This document shows, in pieces, positions 1 through 4,416 of a stretch of DNA of 6,319 nucleotides; within the stretch, counting starts at the first letter, position 1; every line of letters begins with the position of its first letter. Under the pieces are notes generated by a model, which was given only the letters and a program-made list of their open reading frames with translations, made no database searches and was not told the DNA's origin. Origin of the DNA: RGIG5579 sp045655865 (GTDB lineage: Bacteria; Bacillota; Clostridia; Oscillospirales; SIG627). Location: positions 1-6,319 of the forward strand of contig JAZOQB010000012.1 of the NCBI GenBank assembly GCA_045655865.1, in the 5' to 3' direction. A program made the position numbers and the translations under genes.

Positions 1-135
1 TCTCTGCTGCTTGGCGCAGGAATCGTGATCTTTCTTACCTTCATCGGAGAGCTTGGCAAGATCTCTTCCCTGTTCGTTTTGATCTATCAGCTTCTGTGGA
101 TGATCCCGGTGATCATTCCCTCTCTCTCTGAGTAA
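1..135 (+). CDS. C-terminal end of an unidentified membrane protein (5'-truncated by the window)
   Basis: Frame 1 is open from the first base to a TAA at 133-135 and encodes 44 residues. They are very hydrophobic, with two likely membrane segments: one around residues 2-16 (LLLGAGIVIFLTFIG) and one around 22-41, separated by a short polar turn (ELGK). The protein ends in SLSE. The start and most of the protein lie to the left of the window, so the family cannot be named. The frame is judged real because it keeps a membrane-protein composition up to its stop and is followed within 20 nt by a hairpin and then a tRNA gene on the same strand. Its function is unknown; an integral membrane location is inferred. 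Confidence 0.6.
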   Translation, partial: SLLLGAGIVIFLTFIGELGKISSLFVLIYQLLWMIPVIIPSLSE

Positions 136-152
136 GGATCCCTTACAAAAAC

Positions 153-175
153 AAGTGCCAATCAAATTGGCACTT
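153..175 (-). terminator. Hairpin between the membrane-protein gene and the tRNA; terminator-like on the minus strand
   Basis: A perfect 10-bp stem, AAGTGCCAAT (153-162) with ATTGGCACTT (166-175), closes a 3-nt CAA loop. On the plus strand no U-run follows (CATATCC leads straight into the tRNA), so it is a poor plus-strand terminator. Read on the minus strand the stem is followed by GTTTTTG, which fits a second, back-up terminator for antisense transcription passing the tRNA. It could equally be an RNA-processing or 3'-end stabilising stem for the upstream gene if that gene and the tRNA are cotranscribed. Confidence 0.5.
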
Positions 176-180
176 CATAT

Positions 181-257
181 CCACCCTTAGCGCAACTGGA
201 TAGAGCATCAGATTCCGATTCTGAAGGTTGGGAGTTCGAACCTCCTGGGGTGGACCA
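181..257 (+). tRNA. tRNA-Arg, anticodon CCG
   Basis: The full cloverleaf can be drawn. The acceptor stem is CCACCCT (181-187) with GGGGTGG (247-253), with one G-T pair. The anticodon stem is TCAGA (208-212) with TCTGA (220-224), closing the loop TTCCGAT with anticodon CCG at 215-217. The T stem is 230-234 with 242-246 around the loop TTCGAAC. The D arm contains the usual AACTGGATAGAGC pattern, with one non-canonical pair in the D stem. The discriminator is A254 and CCA is encoded at 255-257. The tRNA reads CGG arginine codons. No convincing promoter lies directly upstream, so it may be transcribed from within or before the preceding gene. A terminator follows within 2 nt. Confidence 0.95.
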
Positions 258-258
258 G

Positions 259-290
259 AAAAAGCCGATCGCAAAAGCGATCGGGTTTTT
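259..290. terminator. Bidirectional intrinsic terminator after the tRNA
   Basis: The stem CCGATCGC (265-272) with GCGATCGG (277-284) closes an AAAA loop. An A-run (259-263) precedes it and a T-run (286-290) follows, so each strand sees a GC-rich hairpin followed by five U residues. On the plus strand it ends the tRNA transcript. On the minus strand it can end transcripts coming from the DUF6514-like gene, more than 340 nt away. Confidence 0.9.
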
Positions 291-630
291 CTATGGTGTA
301 CTCACTTCATAATTGAGATTGCAGGATATCAATCCGTAAAGATCCACCCTACCGTAACACGAGCCAAGCTGCGAAGCGATATCTACCTCATTCCTTGAAA
401 ATTTTGGCGTGGAAGCGGAAAACGTCCTTTTTTCAATCACTTTACAAGCAAAACTCGGATCATAAGACCGAATTTTTCGATCCAAAAGATCCTAAAAAAA
501 GAGGTTGTGTTCAGACCATTTTCAACATCCTTCTCTTTTGGAAGCGCCAAGGAGATTAATTTTCACTTCCGGTCTTTCCCCAATTTCAACTTCCTGCTTC
601 CGCTCTTTTTCAAGGAATGGGAGAATCGTC
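291..630. other. 340-bp stretch without a convincing gene; possible decayed coding sequence
   Basis: No ORF here is clearly real. On the minus strand a TTG-initiated frame of 64 codons (485-291) ends in TAG immediately before the terminator. A second minus-strand frame overlaps the end of the DUF6514-like gene and closes at TGA 522-524. It has a protein-like, charged composition (LEKERKQEVEIGERPEVKINLL) but no start codon. Neither resembles a family I recognise. The position of the stop right beside the terminator suggests that a gene once ended here and has decayed, but an untranslated 3' region or structured RNA would explain the stretch equally well. Confidence 0.4.
389..619. repeat. Inverted repeat, 13-bp perfect arms about 205 bp apart
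   Basis: CATTCCTTGAAAA (389-401) is the exact reverse complement of TTTTCAAGGAATG (607-619). Further short complementary segments are nested inside with roughly the same centre: GGAAGC (411-416) with GCTTCC (596-601), AAGACCG (464-470) with CGGTCTT (570-576), and TCCAAAAG (481-488) with CTTTTGGA (534-541). Only the 13-bp arms are unlikely by chance; the shorter matches are near chance expectation. No flanking target-site duplication was seen. Confidence 0.45.
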
Positions 631-888
631 TTAAGAAAAATAGTCCTCGTAGAGTTCCCGAACCGTTAAGGTTGGTGTAAATGTTTCTGCAAGCTCTCTG
701 GCAAACCAAATACACTCCTTGATCGGTTGCCCCATGTCTTCCAGCAAAACTCGAGAAGTTTTATTCTGCTTTCGCTTTTCTTCCACGAGAAGATTGATCT
801 TTCCTTTTTCCGACCACAGATAGTAATACAGGGCCCATCCCCGGCAATACTTTCGTGCTCTGTAAAGGACGGCAACTTTTTTCGGCAT
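631..888 (-). CDS. Small DUF6514-like protein, 85 aa from ATG 888 (start unresolved)
   Basis: The 85-residue cytoplasmic protein has no signal peptide or membrane helix. The pattern fits my memory of the DUF6514 group of small clostridial proteins: a basic N-terminus, a YYYLW strand, EEKRKQNKTSRVLLEDMGQ in the middle, then a helix (IKECIWFARELAETF) and a C-terminal TPTLTVRELYEDYF segment. That group has no known function, and the assignment is from sequence pattern only. An upstream in-frame ATG at 951 is excluded because it lies between the -35 and -10 boxes of the promoter. ATG 888 is the only in-frame start downstream of the expected transcription start, but its nearest Shine-Dalgarno-like sequence (AGGAG, 902-906) is 13 nt away. 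The better start signal (AGGAGG plus ATG 911) is in another frame, so the real N-terminus may arise by frameshifting to give about 93 residues. Confidence 0.6.
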   Translation of the reverse strand: MPKKVAVLYRARKYCRGWALYYYLWSEKGKINLLVEEKRKQNKTSRVLLEDMGQPIKECIWFARELAETFTPTLTVRELYEDYFS

Positions 889-908
889 TGTGATTCTGTC
901 ACTCCTAT

Positions 909-924
909 CATTCTCTAACCTCCT
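909..924 (-). promoter_or_regulatory. Strong ribosome binding site and ATG out of frame with the DUF6514-like gene
   Basis: On the minus strand, AGGAGG (924-919) is followed after 7 nt by ATG (911-909), which is ideal initiation geometry just after the predicted transcription start. The frame opened here runs MIGVTESQCRKK and then into 69 unfamiliar residues, stopping at 666. At codons AAA-AAG (881-876), preceded by A882, it contains the heptamer A AAA AAG. A -1 slip there enters the DUF6514-like frame exactly at its residue 5 (VAVLY). This site decides how the gene is started, so it is annotated separately. Confidence 0.6.
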
Positions 925-935
925 TGGCGAACACC

Positions 936-964
936 AGTATAAGACCTTCAAAAGAAAATTGCAA
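936..964 (-). promoter_or_regulatory. Promoter of the DUF6514-like gene
   Basis: Read on the minus strand, the -35 box is TTGCAA (964-959) and the -10 box is TATACT (941-936), separated by exactly 17 nt. Initiation is predicted near 929, giving a leader of only about 18 nt that carries the AGGAGG. T- and A-rich tracts directly upstream of the -35 box could act as an UP element. Confidence 0.75.
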
Positions 965-986
965 TATGGTTAAAATTGCGAAAAAA

Positions 987-1020
987 TCACATTTTTGGAG
1001 AAAATGACAGAAAAATGTGA
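987..1020. repeat. 10-bp inverted repeat upstream of the DUF6514-like promoter
   Basis: TCACATTTTT (987-996) pairs exactly with AAAAATGTGA (1011-1020) across a 14-nt spacer. It lies about 23 bp upstream of the -35 box, a position suited to an activator site or bent DNA. The half-sites are in the opposite orientation to a CRP site (TGTGA-N6-TCACA), so CRP is not implied. Confidence 0.4.
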
Positions 1021-1088
1021 CAAGAATTACAGAATCGAAAATATATCGGTCAAAGCTTCACAGAAATTCATGGAAAAGAATTTTTTTA

Positions 1089-1140
1089 GAATAATTGTGG
1101 TTTGTTTTTGGATATATTTTACCTTTTTCGACAATTATTC
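1089..1140. repeat. 10-bp inverted repeat in AT-rich DNA
   Basis: GAATAATTGT (1089-1098) is the exact reverse complement of ACAATTATTC (1131-1140), with 32 nt between. Runs of seven T lie just outside both arms (1081-1087 and 1144-1150). The AT-rich stem would be weak as RNA, so a DNA-level role or chance in biased sequence are both possible. Confidence 0.3.
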
Positions 1141-1224
1141 GTATTTTTTTGCATAAATCGATTTTGTTATCCATTAAGCTCAAAATTTTTGTTAAAATTG
1201 CACAATAACATTTATTTTCTTTGT

Positions 1225-1251
1225 AAAAAAAGCGGCGGGAACACCCGCCGC
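1225..1251 (-). terminator. Strong intrinsic terminator of the ABC transporter operon
   Basis: On the minus strand, GCGGCGGG (1251-1244) pairs perfectly with CCCGCCGC (1239-1232) around a TGTT loop and is followed directly by seven T residues (1231-1225). It lies 31 nt beyond the stop of the second permease. The all-GC 8-bp stem stands out in otherwise very AT-rich sequence. Confidence 0.93.
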
Positions 1252-1282
1252 AACAAGAACAAGCACGATTCTTTATTAATAT

Positions 1283-2422
1283 TTATGTTTTTTTGGTCAA
1301 CGCTACCAGGAAAAAATAGAGGAGATGACTTACAGCAGCGTAAATTCCCAGAGAGACCAGTGCGCCATTTTCATATGCTACAAAGCACCAAGCGCTGACC
1401 GGGAACAAAAAGCGTAGTGGCTGCATCAGGGAAAGATCTACAAAAATGGGACAGACCACCACCAAAAAGATTGCAAGAAAGGGAAGGAGAACCCCTAAAG
1501 GAAGGATCCCGCCACAAATTTTGCGAACCACAAGACAAAAGCCTGTACAAGCCAACGCGTAAAGAATAAGGGCTGCAAGCTCTCTTAAAAGCGTCCCATG
1601 AATTTCCGATGCCCACAATGCCAAAAAGACAGCGAGCGTTACAAGGAAAATGGGTACGAAGTGTGACAGGATCGCGACAGAACACCGACGCCTCTCGGGA
1701 ATGAGAGAGAAGACCTCCTCTTCCCGATCTCTCTCGTAGAGAATCGCCGCTCCCAGCCCGGAAACCAGAATCAGGATTCCCAAGAGCCCTCGAATAGGAG
1801 AAACAAGATAGCCCACCGTTTCATTGGCCACATCTCCCTTTAAATAGGAAAACGAAAACAAGTTCTCCCCTTCCACCAAAGTTTCATCATAATATTTCAA
1901 AAGCTCCTCTTTTGAAATATCAGCCAGGGCATGCTGCTCTTTGGCATAAGATAGAAACGTCTCTTGAGAGAAGAGTGGGTAAATCTTTCCGAAGAGAACT
2001 TCATTTACCAGAAGCTGAGAAACACTTTTTTCCCGCAACAGTATTTTCACAACGGCTTTTTCCGGAGAAGGATGGCGAACAAAATCCGATAGTTTTTCCT
2101 CAAAATGATCCACAAAGATCCAGGCGGCATCACACCGCCCACTCTCCACCAGCTCGATAGCGTGATCGATGTTTTCGCAGGGCAGAAAACGAAGATTCTC
2201 CTGTGTCTGTACAAGAGATTCTGCCAGACGGTATGAGAAAGAATCCGGCTCATCCAAGGAGAGGACGGAAATGGTCAGTACTCCACTGTCTTCCCGGGCG
2301 ATCAGAGAAAAGGACAGCATCAAAAGAGGAATACAAAGAAGAATGACAATGGACGTGGGATGCTTCAGGTGTCTTTTCCCAAACAGAACAAAAAAACGCA
2401 GATAGCGGCGTAGCTTTTTCAT
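1283..2422 (-). CDS. ABC-2 type transporter permease, second subunit (379 aa)
   Basis: This is an integral membrane subunit of the ABC exporter encoded by the three-gene operon. A basic N-terminus (MKKLRRYLRF) leads into helix 1 at about residues 24-42. A large extracytoplasmic domain follows at about 43-207, then roughly five helices near 208-228, 250-271, 278-298, 304-327 and 353-374. One helix plus a large outer domain plus five helices is typical of ABC2_membrane_3-like permeases. The segment AIELVESGRCDAAWIF matches the style of their outer domain and resembles ESLLERADLDAFVFF in the other permease. Two cysteines (C82, C97) in the outer domain have no counterpart there and could form a disulfide. 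ATG 2422 is preceded by GGGGAGGT at 2438-2431; the TGA of the previous gene lies in this site and only 6 nt separate the genes, so translation is probably coupled. The substrate is unknown. Confidence 0.87.
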   Translation of the reverse strand: MKKLRRYLRFFVLFGKRHLKHPTSIVILLCIPLLMLSFSLIAREDSGVLTISVLSLDEPDSFSYRLAESLVQTQENLRFLPCENIDHAIELVESGRCDAAWIFVDHFEEKLSDFVRHPSPEKAVVKILLREKSVSQLLVNEVLFGKIYPLFSQETFLSYAKEQHALADISKEELLKYYDETLVEGENLFSFSYLKGDVANETVGYLVSPIRGLLGILILVSGLGAAILYERDREEEVFSLIPERRRCSVAILSHFVPIFLVTLAVFLALWASEIHGTLLRELAALILYALACTGFCLVVRKICGGILPLGVLLPFLAIFLVVVCPIFVDLSLMQPLRFLFPVSAWCFVAYENGALVSLGIYAAVSHLLYFFLVALTKKT

Positions 2423-2428
2423 GTTTTC

Positions 2429-3664
2429 TCACCTCCCCAGAATCTTTCTTCGGCGCAAAAGAACGCTGAAAAGGAAGAAGGATGCGGTAAAGAAGAGCAT
2501 GATCCCAAGGTGTGAAACGGAAAACTTCCCGGAAAAGAAAGAGGCAAGATAGCTCCGAGCCGCACCCGGCGGCAAGAAAGATGACAGGGAACGCAAAATA
2601 TCGGGAAAAAAGGTGACAGGATAAAGGCAACCGGAAAAAAAGCAAAGAAACAAGGAAGCAAAGAGCTGCAACAGTGCAGAAAACACCGGGGACGAGGTCA
2701 ATTCATAGAGAAAAAAATGAAAAGATCCGCAAAGCAAGACGACAGGAAAAAGGGCGGAAAAGATAACAACGCCTTCCAGAAGCCCATTGATCGCCAAAGA
2801 ATAAAAGGGGGCGACGGGAGAGGTGAACGTCATTACAAACGATACGATCCAAGAAAAAAGCAAGGTCACCAAACTCAGCCCCAAAAGATAGGCAAGACCT
2901 TCTCCTGCCATCTGTGAAAAAGCTCCCACGCCATTGGCGGAAAGAACTCGATAAAGGGAAGTTTCCCGGCGGCAGAAAAAAGGGAGAAAGGCGGATCCCA
3001 GCAAAAACAAAACAAACACGGCAGCACTACAAAAAAAGTAGGCCGACAGAGACAGCCCCTCCCCTTCTCCTAAAACTACCATTTCAAACAGTTCATCTCG
3101 CTCCAAAAGAAGGGCGAGATAGCGCAAACTCAGGTCATGGGCAAGAGGCGCCGCCTTTTCACCTTGATCCCGAAGCGCATACCCCAATCCGAAAACGCCT
3201 TTTTGAGATTGCACCAGGATCTGAGAGATTACTCGGGTCACTTCTTCCTTCAACACATCGGTGATCGCGGCACCCGGACGGGTCACAAAATCCAAGGTTT
3301 CGATCCTACCGGATCTGGCATGTTCAAAAAAATTGGCAGGAAAGAATACAAAGGCGTCCAGATCTGCTCGTTCCAAAAGGGACTCTCCCTGTTCTCTGGT
3401 TTCCAGAGAAATCATTTCCACCGAAAAGCTGGAGGGATCCAACAAGCTCACTGCCTGAATCGCAAACGAGAGCGTAGGGTCCTCCTCTTCTCCTACAAAG
3501 CCCACCCGAAACCGCCTCTGGGCTTTCGCATCTTGAAACAGCCCGGATCCGAAAAGGAAAAGCCCTACCAATACAAGAAGTACCAGGCAGGTCAAAACAG
3601 ATACCGGAAGAATCTTTTGCAATCGGCGAAACTGAAGAGAAAAATACCGTAACGGACGCTTCAT
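2429..3664 (-). CDS. ABC-2 type transporter permease, first subunit (411 aa)
   Basis: The frame is open further upstream, but ATG 3664 is chosen. It forms an ATGA overlap with the stop of the ATPase gene, has GGAGG 7 nt before it, and gives a basic start (MKRPLRYFSLQFRRLQK) directly before helix 1. Helix 1 spans about residues 20-41, followed by an extracytoplasmic domain at about 42-205 and then helices near 205-230, 255-278, 295-318, 325-350 and 385-403. The segment SGCLYPVTFFPDILRSLSSFLPPGAARSYL (about 344-373) has the proline-rich pattern seen before the last helix of ABC-2 permeases. The protein ends in an arginine-rich cytoplasmic tail (RRRKILGR). It likely forms a heterodimer with the next permease, since both share the layout but clearly differ in sequence. 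One-ATPase, two-permease systems of this form include LnrLMN of Bacillus; orthology is not claimed. Confidence 0.88.
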   Translation of the reverse strand: MKRPLRYFSLQFRRLQKILPVSVLTCLVLLVLVGLFLFGSGLFQDAKAQRRFRVGFVGEEEDPTLSFAIQAVSLLDPSSFSVEMISLETREQGESLLERADLDAFVFFPANFFEHARSGRIETLDFVTRPGAAITDVLKEEVTRVISQILVQSQKGVFGLGYALRDQGEKAAPLAHDLSLRYLALLLERDELFEMVVLGEGEGLSLSAYFFCSAAVFVLFLLGSAFLPFFCRRETSLYRVLSANGVGAFSQMAGEGLAYLLGLSLVTLLFSWIVSFVMTFTSPVAPFYSLAINGLLEGVVIFSALFPVVLLCGSFHFFLYELTSSPVFSALLQLFASLFLCFFSGCLYPVTFFPDILRSLSSFLPPGAARSYLASFFSGKFSVSHLGIMLFFTASFFLFSVLLRRRKILGR

Positions 3665-4332
3665 CTCAAATCCTCCAAAAGCCGTGGAACATCGCCCTGA
3701 AAAGGATACAAAGATGCCACTCCCTCTTTCAATAGATACAAGCGGTGGCAGAATTCGATCTGTCTGAGATCGTGGGTTGAAATCAAAACGATTCCTCCGG
3801 CCGCCAGATACTTTTCCAAATAGACTCGAATGCACTCTTTGCAGGGAAGATCCAACCCGGAATCCGGCTCGTCCAAAATGAGAACAGGTGATCGTTTTCC
3901 TGCCGCACAGCCAATGGAAAGACGCTTTTTCATTCCCCCGGACATTTTGGATACCGGGGTTTTCAAAAACTTTCCAATTTCCAAAAGGGACAAAAGCCCC
4001 TCTTCCAACTCCCGTTCCAGATCCGCTTTTTCATACCAAAGTAACAGATGGTCACGGGCTGTCAATTCCGGCATCAGAGGATCTTTTTGCGGAACGTAGG
4101 CAACGGTTCGCGAGAGAAGTCCCGGGACGCGAAGAAGGTCCTTTCCCCCACAGAAAAAAGATCCTCCACAGCTCCGATTGACCCCGGCTAAAATTGAAAA
4201 AAGAGTGGATTTGCCGCAGCCGTTTCCTCCCACAAGTCCTACACATTCCCCGGCACAAGCAGAAAAAGAGACCCCTTTCAAAACCTCTTTTTTGCCGTAT
4301 CTTTTTTGAATGTTCCGGATTTGAATCTCCAT
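3661..4332 (-). CDS. ABC transporter ATP-binding protein (223 aa)
   Basis: This is the cytoplasmic ATPase that drives the two permeases encoded directly downstream. All nucleotide-binding motifs are present: A-loop aromatic Y12, Walker A GGNGCGKST (35-43), Q-loop Q82 in YVPQ, signature MSGGMKKR (130-137, with Met in place of the usual Leu), Walker B LILDEP with catalytic E155, D-loop SGLD (158-161) and switch histidine H187 in STHD. It should therefore be active. At 223 residues it is a bare nucleotide-binding domain, without the C-terminal extension of about 80-90 residues found on many exporter ATPases such as LnrL. ATG 4332 is preceded by AGGGAG at 6-nt spacing, and the stop overlaps the next start as ATGA. 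The operon gives no clue to the substrate; export or resistance to a lipophilic or peptide compound is the usual role of such systems. Confidence 0.95.
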   Translation of the reverse strand: MEIQIRNIQKRYGKKEVLKGVSFSACAGECVGLVGGNGCGKSTLFSILAGVNRSCGGSFFCGGKDLLRVPGLLSRTVAYVPQKDPLMPELTARDHLLLWYEKADLERELEEGLLSLLEIGKFLKTPVSKMSGGMKKRLSIGCAAGKRSPVLILDEPDSGLDLPCKECIRVYLEKYLAAGGIVLISTHDLRQIEFCHRLYLLKEGVASLYPFQGDVPRLLEDLR

Positions 4333-4347
4333 TGTGCTCTCCCTTTG

Positions 4348-4380
4348 AAAAAATCGGCGCTGACTGGAAAATCAGCGCCG
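4348..4380 (-). terminator. Terminator or attenuator hairpin between the zinc-ribbon gene and the ABC operon
   Basis: On the minus strand, CGGCGCTGA (4380-4372) pairs perfectly with TCAGCGCCG (4363-4355) around an 8-nt loop, followed by A and six T residues (4353-4348). It ends the zinc-ribbon transcript 36 nt after the stop codon. It also lies within the 84-nt gap before the ATPase start, only 15 nt upstream of that ATG. A T-run (4381-4385) on the other side makes it bidirectional in principle. Confidence 0.85.
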
Positions 4381-4416
4381 TTTTTGATCTTTGACCGGTT
4401 TTATTTTAATTGGAAT

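Larger units (their letters stand above)
965..1224. other. AT-rich intergenic stretch, about 25% GC
   Basis: Hand counting 961-1230 gives 67 G or C in 270 bases, against roughly half in sampled lines of the neighbouring genes. No supported gene is present. The contents are two perfect 10-bp inverted repeats (987-1020 and 1089-1140), A- or T-tracts spaced about 9-11 bp apart at 981-1015, an 11-bp direct repeat GTTAAAATTGC (969-979 and 1191-1201), and a 28-codon hydrophobic ORF without a ribosome binding site (1070-1156, +). The part next to 964 probably belongs to the control region of the DUF6514-like gene; the rest is unexplained. Confidence 0.5.

Noticed and set aside
181..300. Integrated element using the tRNA-Arg 3' end as attachment site
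   Set aside because: No second copy of the tRNA 3' end and no integrase gene is present in the window.
889..951. N-terminal extension of the DUF6514-like protein to ATG 951
   Set aside because: ATG 951 lies between the -35 and -10 boxes of the promoter, so it would not be on the mRNA.
987..1020. CRP/FNR-type operator
   Set aside because: The TCACA and TGTGA half-sites are in everted order and too far apart for the TGTGA-N6-TCACA arrangement.
1102..1398. 98-codon plus-strand ORF
   Set aside because: It crosses the operon terminator hairpin and runs antisense into the second permease. It has no ribosome binding site and its Phe-rich part reflects T-rich DNA.
3137..3652. 171-codon plus-strand ORF
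   Set aside because: It is antisense to the first permease. Its Lys/Arg/Gln-rich composition is what the reverse complement of a membrane-protein gene produces.
3665..3835. N-terminal extension of the first permease to ATG 3835 (57 more residues)
   Set aside because: It would run deep inside the ATPase gene in another frame, and the extra residues have no membrane-protein character. ATG 3664 has a proper ribosome binding site and ATGA coupling.
4333..4416. Riboswitch upstream of the ABC operon
   Set aside because: The gap is 84 nt and is mostly taken up by one hairpin. There is no room for, or sign of, a ligand-binding aptamer.
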